From contig CM059623.1 in the NCBI GenBank assembly GCA_030435675.1, positions 5,296,012-5,360,011 of the forward strand: 64,000 nt of DNA, in the 5' to 3' direction. The notes beneath the pieces are model-generated. The model saw nothing but the letters and a program-made list of their open reading frames with translations, had not been told where the DNA came from and did no database searches. A program made the position numbers and the translations under genes. Source of the stretch: Steinernema hermaphroditum. Taxonomy: Eukaryota; Nematoda; Chromadorea; Rhabditida; Steinernematidae. How positions within the stretch are numbered: the stretch's first letter is position 1; every line of letters starts with the position of its first letter. This document shows positions 31,304 through 46,680 of this stretch, one piece after another.

Positions 31304-33786
31304 TCAGGCCCACTCAAAGAACTTGCAGTTGTTCGGTTGATTGTATCCGACAGGACATGTCCAGAAGAGCTTCCCCTTGTTTGGACCCTCCTTCGTCACT
31401 CTTTTCTGGACCGCTGGCTGGTTGCACTTGCACATCTTCGTCGCACCGTCGTTCGCTAGGACAGGATTCGGCTGCCGACCACCGTCGGCATCTCCCGCGC
31501 CGCCTCCTCGGCCGCCCCTTCCTCGGCCTCGACCTCTTCCGCGCCCTCTGCCGGCTCCGCCACCGCGCGCGTTCTCCATCACGTGCATGATCTGACCGGA
31601 GTTGTGGTGACCGTCCGGGGGCGGGTCGATTTCTGGGATGTTGTTGATCGATCTGTTGTTCTGACCGGCGATGTTCAGGTAGTTGCGAAAGGCTTCGGAC
31701 AACTTGTCGACCTTCATCTCCGAAACGGTGAATATCCTCTTGTACTTGCCGAGCTGGTCGGCCAGAACTTCCTCCTTCGTTTTCGTCCCGGCGCAGATAT
31801 CCTTCAAATTCTGCTCGAGCTCCGCGCGCATCATCGGTTTGCTCATCTCGTAGCCCATCAAGTTGTATCCGTCGACGAGGGCCAACCCGAGGTATCCAGG
31901 GAGAAAGCGGTTATCGGCATTCACGCCCACATACTGCCGTTTCTTGATGGTTTCTATGTGCTCGGCGTGCGTGGCGTCTGTTCCGATACCGTACTTGTCC
32001 ATCAGCGCGATCAAGTCAGCTACAAAACCCTTTCCAAACCGCTACTGTAGACTTCGGTGCTAACCTTCATTGAGCAGCGGCGGAGCTTGAGTGCGGCTCT
32101 CCTCCATGTCCACCCTCACATCTGCGAGAATTTCGCCTTGAGTGTATTGCGGCAGCAGTTTCGCGTTCCATTTGTCGTACGTGAAGACCTCCATGTAGCC
32201 CATATCTTCGATGATCAAACCGGTTCCGGTGAACGTTTCGCCGCCCTTAGTCATCACCGCTTTCGTTTCTTGGCCCGTAGCGTCCCTCGAGCAGCAAGCT
32301 AGGAAGTGGCGCACAATAAGCTCGTAAACTCTCCATTCGTTGCCCCCCAACTGATCTCTAAATGGGGGAAACACTCTTCAGGGCTCGAGGATCGCCACCT
32401 ACTTTGTGGCCAGCTTCAGCGGATGGATCGGAGGGTGAGCTTCATCGGACTTGTTGCCACCTCTGGGCCGTGGTCCCCCAGCGTCCATGATGCCGGTAGC
32501 AAATTCTCCCCAATCGGTGCTTCCTCTCTGCGCATCGATTAGTGGAGAAAGATTGAAGTTTGCGGGGAATTTGTTGGTTTCCGTTCTGAAGAAAGAGTCT
32601 CGTTTAGTTTCTGTTCTGTTTGGAAGTACCTGGGATAAGAGATGTACCCTTGGGCGTACAGCTTCTCCGCCACTGCCATCGTGTCCTTGGCACTGATTCT
32701 CAACTTCCGGACACAGAGCTTTTCCATTTCGATCGTATCGAGAGCAACGGGACGCCAACGACTCTTTGGCTTCTTCGTGACCGACTCTATCCTTGCCTCT
32801 CGGTCTTCATTGCACGTGTCCAGGAAAAGCTGAAATCAACTACTTCCAGAAGTGCACACAAACACACGACAACGGCTAACACTTGTGGCGTTTCTATCGA
32901 AGAGTCGATTTCTTTCCCATACGAAGTCAATAAGGATGTTGTCCCTCCTGTGCTTCGCCACGAGCTTCCAGAACGGTTCGCTGACGAACTCCTCGATGGC
33001 CTTGTAGCGCTCGACGACGAAACCGAGAGTCGGGAACTGACAGCTTCCGTAGCTGACCACTTGCTTCTCCGTCCCTCCGCCGTTAAGCGCCTGTCCGAAA
33101 CGTTGCCGAAGATGGAGAGTTTGCAGTCTTGTGAACGCGGCTCCTGAAAGAATCCACAAAAGTCGACAGAGAAAAGCATGTGCGGACCTATGCGCAAGTC
33201 GAGCTCCGACCGGCAGTCTACGGCAGCCACTATTCGGTCGTCCAAGTGCTGGAGATTCGCCACAGCGTTTCTGATGGCCTGTGGGGTAATCTCAGAGAAC
33301 TTCGCTCTGAAAACGGGTAAGTTCGTCTTCTGCGGTGCCTGACGACACACGAAGACGATTTCAGCGCCGATGTTCTCTCCCTCTCGATCGCAATCGGTCC
33401 AGATGACGAGCGTGTCCGCTCTGGCTGCCTCTTCTCTGCAAATGCAGTAGAAATCACCATAACAGAAGAAACTCGACTCACATCAGTGTGCGTTCGATGT
33501 TCTTCATCTCCGGAGGCACGACCCGGTGCACCTGGGCGCTGAAAAGGTCGATGATGGGCACCGTCTGCCAGCTGCGCATGTCCGAGCCGAAGTCCAGCGC
33601 CGTGAGGTGCCCAGAGACGCTGGTCATCGCCACCTGGCACTTCTGGCCGAACATCTCGGTCTCCATCTGGTAGATCTTGTTGAACTTGCTTTTCCCTTCG
33701 CGGCGAAGCATCTGGCCCCGCGAGAGAATCGAGGCGATCCCCTTCGCCGCGTCATTCTTCTCGGCGACGCACAGAATCCGGCGCAT
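31304..33786 (-). CDS. top-3: DNA topoisomerase III (TOP3A-like)
   Basis: A type IA topoisomerase of about 730-760 aa in roughly seven exons. The Toprim domain begins at the start (RRILCVAEKNDAAKGIA) with the metal-binding DCDREGENIGAEI across the second exon. The active-site tyrosine lies in QGYISYPRTETNKFP (near 32633; a splice junction falls inside the Arg codon). GIGTDATHAEHIETIKKRQY follows. A Gly/Arg-rich RG tract (about 31480-31570 region) precedes a single C-terminal GRF zinc finger (CKCNQPAVQKRVTKEGPN ... FFEWA). It works with BLM helicase and RMI proteins to dissolve double Holliday junctions in the nucleus; TOP3A also acts in mitochondria in animals, but no clear presequence was checked here. 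Assignment is firm. Confidence 0.95.
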
Positions 33787-34292
33787 CTAAAATCCACAGA
33801 CAAGAAGTTCGAAAAGCAACATCAGCCGCCACAATACACTCGACAGTCACGACAGATCCCGAAACGATGTACCCGAGATGTAACGTTTAATATGAGTCAA
33901 CAAGTTTTCCACTACAACAACGACTAAGCTGATTCTTTCTAGCCTTCTTAGGAGGGCCTTAGTGGGTGTTTTTCAGCATGGCCTGTCCGTTTCCTTTAGA
34001 TGAGCAAAGCTTATGAATAACGTCATCGCTAGCGTCGCGCTCGATCTCGAGCACATTAGCGACAATGCTTTCGACGCCCAGCCAAGTTCTTAAATTAGAT
34101 GAAAAAAAAAACATGGAGACGTGGATATTTCCTTCCACGGAACGGAAGACAAGGAAGCACTGTGTCTACAATACGAAATGCAGAAGAAGCAAACAGACAA
34201 TCGTGACGAAACCATTGACAGAACACACGAAAGGCATTAAATATTATATTTATCCAGCCAATATATTTAAATTTAGCCTGGCCCTGGAATCT
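33787..34292. other. intergenic between top-3 and myosin VI
   Basis: No supported gene. A 12-codon open frame (MACPFPLDEQSL) follows a TTTTTCAG at about 33978 on the plus strand but is too short to credit. Confidence 0.55.
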
Positions 34293-37200
34293 TTAGAGAG
34301 CGCCTCCGTGACCGACCCAGATGGAGTTGAACTCGTTCTCGACGATCTCAGCTCCTTTGCGACGTGTGAGTCCCGATTCCTCCAGGGTGATGTTCTCAAT
34401 CTTCTCAGCATCTTTGGAGGCGCTCAGTAGAATCGCCTTTCCAGACGGCTGAATTTCAATTTGACGAGTGATGAACTGTCCCGAGAAGTGCCCGTACCAG
34501 TAGCCGGTTCCGTGAGCTACAATCAGTAGAAGAGGGGCCAAAGGCTTATAACTTACCGTTAATGAAAGGAACCTTGAAGTATCGCTGTATAGGAGCACTA
34601 CCAGCAAGAGGAACAACGCGAGCAGCATTCACCGGCTCGTTAAAGATAACGCGAGCTCCTTTCCCAGCATCTTGCGTCTTGTTAGCCCTCTTCCAGTTCT
34701 GGTAGGCACGAAGACGGCGATGGAATTCAGCTCGACAGGCTGCAAGAAGCTCCACGTTGTTCGAGGTGTTGATAGTATCGCGAAGGTCTGCGTACGTCCA
34801 ACCAGAAAGATCGTATCCGGAGGAGATCGCTAATTCCATGTTTCTAAACAGCTCGTGTTTTACTGGTGCAGAAATGTATCAAGACTCACCCGCTTGCTGC
34901 CTTCGGCTCGCGAGTATCGGCGGGTATCTCGTTTTGGATTAACTTCTTGTTATCGTCATTGGCGATGCGCTTTGCGAGCTCTTCATCTAGACGCTCCTTC
35001 TCTAGCTGCGCCTCTTGCTTCTGGCGCTCTTCTTCAGCTTTCCTTTCTGCTTCTTCACGAGCTGTCTGCTGCCTGCGATGTTCTTCTTCCTCTTTCAGAC
35101 GACGCTCCTCCAAACGACGACGTTCCTGCCGAAGACGTTCCTGTTCCACACGTTCACGTTCTTCTGCTTCAGCACGTTCTTTTTCGCGACGGAGCCTCTC
35201 TTCCATCTCGCGAATCCGCGCAGCTTCGTCGGCGTTCATCTGTTCGCTCATTCCGACAATCGCTTTCTGCATTTCCTCCTCAAGAGCGTCAACGCTTGCC
35301 TTCAATACCGGCTTCGGGAGGTCCACCTCGATCTTGATACGCTGAATCGCCTCTTCAACTTTCTGCTTCAGTGATTCAACATTCGCCACCCAAGTGGCGC
35401 GGCTCGCCTCGGCCATTTTCATGGCAGTTGATTCGAGTGCTTCAATCTGGAGTTGCAAAGCGTTCGCTCGGCGGAAGGCGGCAATTCTAAAAAAGAAACA
35501 CTCAAGAGAACATTCTACCGTAATCCTAACCGTGGTCTGTGAAAACGACGGGCGCGGATTCCGCGGATGCGACGCTGGATGCGCTCGATGCATTTAGCGC
35601 GGTGAAGCATCTTGTTCTTTATTTTGACGACCACGAGCACTCCATAGATGGCTTTCTTCCATCGCACGCAGTGAAGCCATGACTTCACCTTGTCTACCAG
35701 GTTCTTCATGTTTTCGGGGTCCTGACGCACGAGCTGGTCGAACTCAGAGAACTTTCCGGGTCGGAAGAACACCTTAGTTAATCCAAACTTGAAGTCGGTG
35801 TCGTTGAGCCCGAGTGCGTGGAAAAGGCACTAAATTGTTAATGATTTAAGCTGTTCGTCCTTTTCGCCTACCTTGCTGAAGAGACGAGGGTCGAGGCTTT
35901 CGAGGTGTGGTGGGAGAAGAGTCTTGTACATGCTGTAGAGGTCGGCGAACATCGTCCGCGATGGAAATCCTTTTTGCATGAGCTTCAAAACGCTCGTCAT
36001 ACCAGCACATTTTAGCTGACTGAGAATGGGGGCACCCTCGAACTGGCCAGGTTTCATCTCGGCGTTCGGTTTGATGCAACGAACGAAATGTGTACCCTAA
36101 AACAATGTTCAGGATATAATAAGGAAGTTTGGGATTTACAGTATTCTGAAGCTTCGTGAGAAGAACTCCAAGTTGAGCGCGGAATTTGCTTCCTACAGAG
36201 GCGACCTTCAGCTTTCCGCTGACCTTTCCTCGTGCAGCTTCAGGAGGTTCGCTTCTCTGGAACAGCTGTTGCAAAAGAGTGCTAGCGCTCTGCTCCATGA
36301 TGATCTCTAAGGACTGGTGGAGGGCGTCGTTGTTCTTTTCGAGGAAAAGCGCTGTTTGGTAGCAAACAGAGCCCGCATAGTGTCGGATCATAAAACCTTC
36401 ATCATCGCGCAGCTTCCGATTTTCGATGAGTTTTGATTTCCGAGGTGCCTGAAATGGTTAAAATAACAAATAACCGTAACAATACAGACATACGGTGAGA
36501 CGAAAGTGCGTGCCATGTGTTTGGTGGACGGCAGCTGTGAAGTGTTGTGGCGTTGGACACGGGAGTTTCGATTCCTCGTCGAGCATTTCGAGAAGACCAC
36601 TTGGACGCATTTCGAATAAATCTGATATGCAAGGATATACGACTAATAATAATCACCTCCTACCAATACAGTCTTGGTTGTCGGAGTACTCAATTTTCGG
36701 TACATCGAGGCCTTCACGCTCGTAAAGTTCTTGTTCTTGCTTGAGAATACGATCGTTGAAGAACTGCTGGAGCTTCTCGTTGCAGTAATTAATGCAAAAC
36801 TGTTCGAAGGAATTGACAGCAAAGAATTCGAAGCCGGCGATGTCGAGGACACCAATGTAGCTTTGACTGTCACCGAAAGGGATCGACTTGTTGATAGAGG
36901 CAACGACAAAGTCGAAGAGACGGTTGTAGATCGCTTTGGCGAGGGCGTCGCGGGCTGCGGTCGCTTCGTGGATTTTCAGGGGCACCATAATCATCGTGCC
37001 CTTGATACCGCCCCTCGACTGGATCATGCGGGATGTGAGTCCGTGACGGAGTTCGTAGACATCGAGTCCGAGCAACCTTGAAGCACAGGCGAGAGATTCT
37101 TCGGCCTTGGGGTCCACCATGCAGCCGCCGCGGGAGTCCTCGGCATTCTCGACGAATCCGATATTTCCGAGATGGAGGAGAGCAGCAATGATGTCGAAGA

Positions 37201-38456
37201 TGGCAGAACTTTCAGTGGACGGCACCCCGATGTCCACGAGTGCTTTCGAAAGCGTTTGAAAATCGGAGTAGTCGTCGACCATCGAATCCTCGAGGAATCC
37301 TTCTTCGCGACACTCGGCGGAGATTGCTGTCGAGGGGATTTTTCCGCGAACCGATTCGGAAACGAAGAACTGTGTGCAGCCATGTTTCAGGTACTTGAAA
37401 GTATAACAGTAACAGGGTGTTATGCTTATACTTATTATACCTGGAACTGTTCAGGACTCTTCAGGTTCAGCCGCTGGCGGGTGGAGTCGTCGGCTCCAGA
37501 GATCAATTGATAAAAGACATGGTAGTTGCGCTCGCCGGTCTGCTGGTGGCAGAGGCGCGATTTCTCGAGGAGGTAGTGGGAGACGAAGCCGCCTGCGACG
37601 TTCAGCTCCGCACCGAAGTGAATCTCGACGAACTTCCCGAAGCGGCTGCTGTTGTTGTTGCGAAGCGTCTTGGCATTGCCGAAAGCCTCGAGGATTGGAT
37701 TCGCTGCAAGACGGTCGATAAGGCGCGTAAATCATGCAACACTCACTTTCCAGAATGCTCTTCTCGATGCTTCCAGCTGATGAGCCCCAGTTCTCACACA
37801 GATAGCGCAGGATGCATTTCTGGGACTCCGTCTTACCAGCGCCGGACTCTCCGGACACGATGACCGACTGACTCTCGCGCAGTCGACGCATGTCGCGGTA
37901 AGCCTTATCGGCTGAAAGAGAAATTCATGCTGTGATAATTCCCCGAGACCTACCAATAGCGAAAATGTGTGGCGGCATTGCACCGAGCGACTTCCCTTGG
38001 TATTCCTTGATGGTTTTCTCGCTGTAGAGATCCGGAATGGTTTCATAGGGGTTGATGGAGACCAGAATATTCGCCACGTAACTCTGAAAAAGTGTTGTTC
38101 GAAAGAAGTTACGCGGTGCACGAAACGTACGTATATCTGTTTTCTTTCGTAACGCTTCCGACAGTTGTTGAGCAGTGTACCTTCATTCAGGTACATCAGT
38201 GCGCAATTATCATCAACGTCTTTCTCCTGATTTTGATCGGCAGGAAACACTGCATCGTACCGAGCGGTGATCTGCAACGAAAAGCTTACTGATATCAAAA
38301 TTACGGTATTGTCGGTATTACCAGAGAGCAATCATCTCCACCGACAGGCTGCACAACGATCTCGTCTGTACCGAGATCGACGATCGTTCCAAGCACAAAG
38401 CCTTCTCTGCAGTCGGGTGCCCACACGAGCTGTCCAGAGTCTTCTTCAGCACTCAT
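34293..38456 (-). CDS. spe-15: class VI unconventional myosin
   Basis: About 1,190 aa in a dozen or so exons. The start at 38456 encodes [20 protein letters not shown], the myosin VI SH3-like N-terminus. The motor follows: P-loop GESGAGKT near 37831-37855, switch region [15 protein letters not shown] near 37640, and [19 protein letters not shown] near 36800. A converter and light-chain-binding neck follow, then a charged single alpha-helix of Glu/Arg/Lys repeats about 35400-34950 ([20 protein letters not shown]). The cargo-binding tail has [15 protein letters not shown] and [16 protein letters not shown] and ends with HGGAL. Myosin VI moves to actin minus ends; C. elegans SPE-15 (HUM-3) partitions organelles during spermatogenesis, and choice of that orthologue is inference. 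A possible 5' leader exon is marked by a CTTTCAG acceptor and GTAAGT donor near 38640-38680. Confidence 0.93.
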
Positions 38457-39891
38457 CTTTTTTGGCGGACCGGCGGGAAACGGAGTGCCTGGCGATCAGT
38501 TCTCCTCGAAGTGACGAACGGGCGACTGGCTTCGAACCACTGGTTCGATTCAACTGAGCGACTGGAAGTGGAATCCGCCATTTGAAGGTCTGTCTAGACG
38601 GACGGAAAGAGACAGATGAAGCAAAGACTTCAACGAGACTTACCGAAGGTGGAGTCTGTCACGTCTGTCGTGCATGCCTGAAAGCAAAAGAGAATGAAGA
38701 AACAAGGCGAAAATATACGAATAACGATTGCATCTTCTTGTAAAGCGGAGAAAGCGGCGAGACAAATGCAAACGAAGAGAGAATGTCATCATACTGAAGG
38801 AGAAAAGTCACAAAAGTGAAACACAGGAATTCCGGTCCAGAACCGATAATAACTTCTGTGCATGCTGTTCAATAGCATTCATCATTCCTCCAGATCATAG
38901 TTGCCCATAAGCGCTACATGTCAAAAGTGAGAGTCGCTGGAATGTCGGGAGAATCCCAACTCGCCGCGGTCCACAAAGTATTTCAGAGACTGTCTGCTAC
39001 ACAAGCACAGTAGACAATACCACTCCTTCTTGTCGCAGAAATTAGTGTGAAGTGGTGGGAAACCGACCAATTCCACAAGGGGGCGATTCACAAAATGTGT
39101 GGCGTTTTCTGCAGCGTTTGTCTATTAGACAGACAGACGTCAAAGGGAAACACTTTTTTTGCACCCTGTTTATGAAAGGCCAGGTCGTACTTCTGGCAAG
39201 GGAAGCGTCCAAAGTCGAACACACTGAAAATTTGGGAGCGGATAGAGCATGTTGATGTACAGCGCTCCGAATTTTGCTGGCAAAGATTCCAATGCGCTAA
39301 AGAGACACCCACAGCGGAGCACTTATCAACCGATCACTCCTTTTTGGTTAGGGTGTGTACTTACATCAACATGCTCTGCGCGCTTTTCTCGGTTCCCCTG
39401 TGAGCGTTCATCGTTTTTCAGGTGTCTGGCCCAGCATGTCATCGGTCATGTACTTGACGGCAAATCTGTCGAAAAGTGTAAACATCGATGACCTCACGGA
39501 CTAAATTTCTCGGAACGCCAAACATTCTCCGGAACCCTGTACTTTTATGAGAGTTCAGCGCCCTTCATTTCCACTTCAATTTCCCTCTTTTGGGAAACAG
39601 GGAAGCACCGGGTCACACAACACTCGTTTCCTCTGGAACTCATCGGAACGTGATGTAGAGGAGCTTGTCCAGTGGCGGTCGTTAATCTCCAACATGTGCC
39701 GACGCCTAAAAACGCAGCGGAATCGGCGCTCTCTTACGCCGTGATTAACCAGTTTAGCTGACGTCAGCGTTCGATAATTCCCGGCATCCGAAGGAACTGC
39801 TGTGACGGAAATAAAAACTCGCGATAAACGACTTCTAATTTGCATCAGTGGCGAATCTCACGACTAAAGCCCGGCGGCCTAAGGCCGACAG
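38457..39891. other. intergenic with repeat copy 2
   Basis: No gene supported. 38990-39160 is a diverged second copy of the repeat at 24120-24290, in the same orientation. Other open frames look random. Confidence 0.5.
38990..39160 (-). repeat. dispersed repeat, copy 2
   Basis: Shares ordered blocks with 24120-24290 when both are read on the minus strand (ACAAAC.CTGCA, ACATTTTGT, GGTCGGTTT, CTTCACAC, ATTGTCT, GCAGACAG). In copy 2 the translated frames carry stops, so any coding ancestor is dead. Confidence 0.45.
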
Positions 39892-39973
39892 GATCAGGTG
39901 GCCGAGTGGTTAAGGCGATGGACTGCTAATCCATTGGGGTTTCCCCGCGTGAGTTCGAATCTCATCCTGATCG
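39892..39973 (+). tRNA. tRNA-Ser(GCU)
   Basis: An 82-base type II tRNA. The acceptor stem GATCAGG pairs with CCTGATC (39966-39972), followed by discriminator G. It has A box TGGCCGAGTGG, an anticodon arm with GGACTGCTAATCC (anticodon GCT), a variable arm GGGGTTTCCCC and T arm GAGTTCGAATCTC. There is no intron. A short T-run follows at about 39977-39983, as expected for Pol III termination. Confidence 0.95.
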
Positions 39974-40011
39974 AATATTTTTATCTTCGATGCAATTCTT
40001 ACGGATACGTT

Positions 40012-40170
40012 AGCGAGAATGGAGACTGTATTTAATGTAAATTACATTTTTTGAGGCGAGCGTCAGCGAGCCTGTAGAGACGAACAGCCCCCGGTGCGAG
40101 CGTCAGCGAGCCTGTACAGGAGAACAGCTTTTGAAGCGAGAATTGAGACTTTATTTAACGTAAATTACAT
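40012..40170. repeat. nested local duplication
   Basis: The phrase GCGAGAAT(G/T)GAGACT followed by TTTAA(T/C)GTAAATTACAT occurs at 40013-40047 and 40136-40170. Between them GCGAGCGTCAGCGAGCCTGTA occurs twice (about 40056 and 40096), each followed by GAACAGC. This is a direct duplication of about 125 bases with an internal shorter duplication. Confidence 0.75.
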
Positions 40171-40258
40171 GAAAAGCTCGTAATGAGATTCAAGCGGCGA
40201 AGCGAAGTGCGAATCACAACATGAGAAGGGGAGAGGGGCGTATTTACAGATCCGAAGC

Positions 40259-41109
40259 TCAGAGGCCGCCGTTGTAGGCGTAGTCGGCCTTGTTGTGCAT
40301 GATGAGCTTATCGTCGACGAAGTAGAAGCTGTCGGAGCGTGTCTCGAAGGGTCCGTCGATCATTTGGTTCACTGGAGGACACTGTAGGAGGGCGCCGGGG
40401 GAGGACTCACCGAGCTGCTCGCTGAGCTGCGGGAAGTAGTAGATGTGCTCGCAGGTGTTCGTCGAGTTGGGGATGCAGAAGCCGAACTCGAAGTCGAAGC
40501 TCTTCAGCAGCCGGTCCTTGAAGAAATGCCGCTCGATCATACGGAACTTGTTGACAGGCTTCTTGCCCACCACAAACTCCACCGTCGCCCCCACGTGTTT
40601 GAGCTTCAGGAAGTCGGGCGTGAATTGGTACCTGACGAACCGCGACGCCCCCGTGGTGACCTCGGTGGTGATGGTGCCCGGGGGACAGGTGTGCTTCTGC
40701 TGACCGGGCCCCGGGGGGCCGTTCTCGCCGTCCTCGTTCACCTCCACTTCTTCGGGGACGTTCTCGTCTTCTGGAGCAGAGATTAGCTTTCGGCGGGGGA
40801 AGGGCCCACCTGTACCCGTGCCCTTGGCGATCTCAAAGAGGAGCTCGTCGGAGTCGAGGTCCCTGATCTTGAAGCGCGTAAACTCGATGTCGTACACGTT
40901 GGCCTCTGGCCGACACAGGTAGTCTGAAGAAGGAGCGTGTAAGGTGGCCGTGATGGACGGCGGGGCCTACCGGAGGTGATGTGGTTGAGCCTGAGGACGT
41001 CGTCGGGGGAGATGACCTCCTGGGCGCGGAGCTCCTCTTCGGTGATGGGCTCGCGGATCCGCGCGTCCGTCGCCTCGTTGCTCATTCGTCCGACGTTTGC
41101 CGTGGGCAT
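40259..41109 (-). CDS. unc-119: UNC-119 lipid-binding chaperone
   Basis: About 240 aa. It starts [17 protein letters not shown], followed by [20 protein letters not shown], which is characteristic of UNC-119. The PDE6-delta-like beta sandwich has the conserved blocks [61 protein letters not shown] and the C-terminal [22 protein letters not shown]-119 binds N-myristoylated cargo such as G-protein alpha subunits and carries them to cilia and membranes; it is needed in C. elegans neurons. The last intron (40372-40410) is only 39 bases, divisible by three and free of stops. Splicing it restores the normal [17 protein letters not shown] spacing. Confidence 0.95.
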
Positions 41110-41831
41110 CGTGCTTCTTGCGCGCCTCGGCCGGCACTTACCTCTGCAGAATCAGTGCATAATTAGGGCGCCCGAAAAGCGACTCGAAAGAGAAATTGCT
41201 TCGGACGGATTCAAGAAGCGCGCCGAGAAGAGGCCGCGCCCTGGCCACTGGCCCTGTCCCTCTCGGGCATGCACGCAGCACGATCGATTCGTCGCCTCCT
41301 GCGCGGCGCCCGTCCCGAAGCCTCTACAGGCGCCAGAGTCACTGCTCCTGCGGGCTTCTGCGGCGCCTTCTCTGGTTTCAGAGGCACCGGAAGGGGAACG
41401 GGAGGTCGACGTCTGGAGGGAGGCTGCGCGAGTGCGCCGCGAGGCTTCTAAATTGATTAAGGCGCCGTCGCCGAGGAGATGGCCGCGCGGGTCCCCCCGG
41501 CAACAGTCAGAAATAGAACGGCTCGTGCGCAAGCCGCTCCCTCCTTCCGGAGCCACACGCGCTGCTGACGCACTCGCGCTGTCGTCAGCCAGGAAGGTGA
41601 CCTCCTGGAACACTCAAAGTACGCCGCGGATTCCCGGGGAGAAACCCTCCAGAAGAAGGACGCCGCTCACGACAATATTTATTGGTGCTGGGGGAATCAT
41701 ATGCAGTGAACACGACTATCGTACCTCGTGCGAGCCTAGAAAATCGAGGTGGGGTACGGTAGAGCACAAAAATCTGTCGAACTATGGTACAATGTGAGTT
41801 ATATCGGAGTATTATGCAGAACCTGCCGCAC
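41110..41831. other. intergenic, GC-rich near the unc-119 start
   Basis: GC-rich from 41170 to 41640, with long but overlapping open frames on both strands that look like composition artefacts. Likely holds the unc-119 5' region. Confidence 0.5.
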
Positions 41832-45552
<3,721 letters not shown>

Positions 45553-45662
45553 GGACCCGAAGTGTGACACTCGGATTTCGCTGAAAATTTGTAGGGCGCA
45601 TAGCGCAGACCGGGACTAAGAAAACGCACATAGTTTGAGGTGCTGAAAATTAGACCAGGGTA

Positions 45663-46550
45663 TACTCAGATAAAAAAATCTCTTCGGAGGCTCCCGCCAC
45701 CCCTTTCGCAGCGTTATAAGAATCGTATGTTCGTTCAGCGCCGAAATTACAATGGCATTTTTGAGTTTGTGCATGAATGGCGTCTTTCTTCGCGTACGAG
45801 ATGTGATTTTGAAAAAACTCAACATTGTTTTGTAGATCTGTCTCTGGCGGATCGTTTGAGCCATCACTGAGCGCCAGAGGTGGAAATTCCACGGAGGAGA
45901 TAGCTTTTTCATCTCCCCGACATGTGTTTACTCTAGTTTTTTGCCTGCTGTCTTGTCCAAACTGGCAAAACAGATTGTGCCGCTCGTCCTTCTCATCAGA
46001 GAATACATTTGGAGCGACATGAAAACGATTCGATGCGGATCAGATCGATGCATTCAGAACATCGCACTTACACGCTGAGGTCCCGTACCGCGAATGTCCG
46101 GTTTTTATTCGCTTTCATTATTCGCATTCAAATCGCTTTCATGTCGGTCTACATGGATTCTGTGATGACAAGGACGGGCGGCGCGATCTGTTGTGCCAGT
46201 TTGGACAAGACATCAGTCAAAAAACTAGAGTGAACACATGTCGGGGAGATGAAAAAGCTATCTCCTCCGCGGAATTTCCACCTCTGGCGCTGATGGCTCA
46301 AACGTTTTTTCAAAAAAAAATTTCCACCTCTGTCACTGATGGCTCAAACGATCCGCCAGAAACAGATCTACAAAACAATGTTGAGTTCTTTCAAAATCAC
46401 ATCTCGTACGCGAAGAAAGACGCCATTCATGTACAAACTCAAAAATGCCATTGTAATTTCGGCGCTGTACGAACATACGATTCTTATAACGCTGCGAAAG
46501 GGGTGGCGGGAGCACTCGCCGTTTTGCCGAGGGATTTTTTAATCTGAATA
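45663..46550. mobile_element. inner TIR element (888 bp) inserted into the outer one
   Basis: Arms of at least 300 bases (45663 to about 45985, and about 46176 to 46550) are inverted copies. Ends read TACTCAGAT and its near complement ATCTGAATA, flanked by TA on both sides (45661-45662, 46551-46552). The intact opposite arm of the outer element shows the site without the insert (GACCA.G..A.CTAAAAG), which confirms the boundaries. The central 190 bases have no transposase, so this is a non-autonomous TA-inserting element. Confidence 0.8.
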
Positions 46551-46604
46551 TACCTAAAAGACGTTTTTAACGGACTGATTGGTATAAGCGCATGAATACC
46601 CTCC

Positions 46605-46680
46605 GCCGTAGGTGTCTCCATGGCTCATTGGAAATACTCTTTGCCAGCAAAAGTTCGACGCGGGTTCGAACCCCCCGCAC
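46605..46680 (+). other. tRNA-like segment (A and B boxes), possible SINE/tRNA relic
   Basis: Contains an A-box-like TGGCTCATTGG and, about 40 bases on, GCGGGTTCGAACCCCCCGC, a B-box with T-arm-like pairing, then GCACC that can pair with GGTGT at the 5' side. The stems carry mismatches and the anticodon loop lacks the usual U at position 33. It is absent from the matching right arm of the host element, so it looks like an insertion about 150 bases long. Confidence 0.4.

Noticed and set aside
33979..34017. 12-codon frame after a TTTTTCAG acceptor
   Set aside because: Too short and not conserved in any way that can be seen here.
41152..41613. 153-codon minus-strand frame upstream of unc-119
   Set aside because: Low-complexity Ser/Arg/Ala composition and overlap with an equally long frame on the other strand.
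40976..41797. 273-codon plus-strand frame over the unc-119 first exon and upstream region
   Set aside because: It is antisense to a real exon and then runs through GC-rich DNA; no family resemblance.
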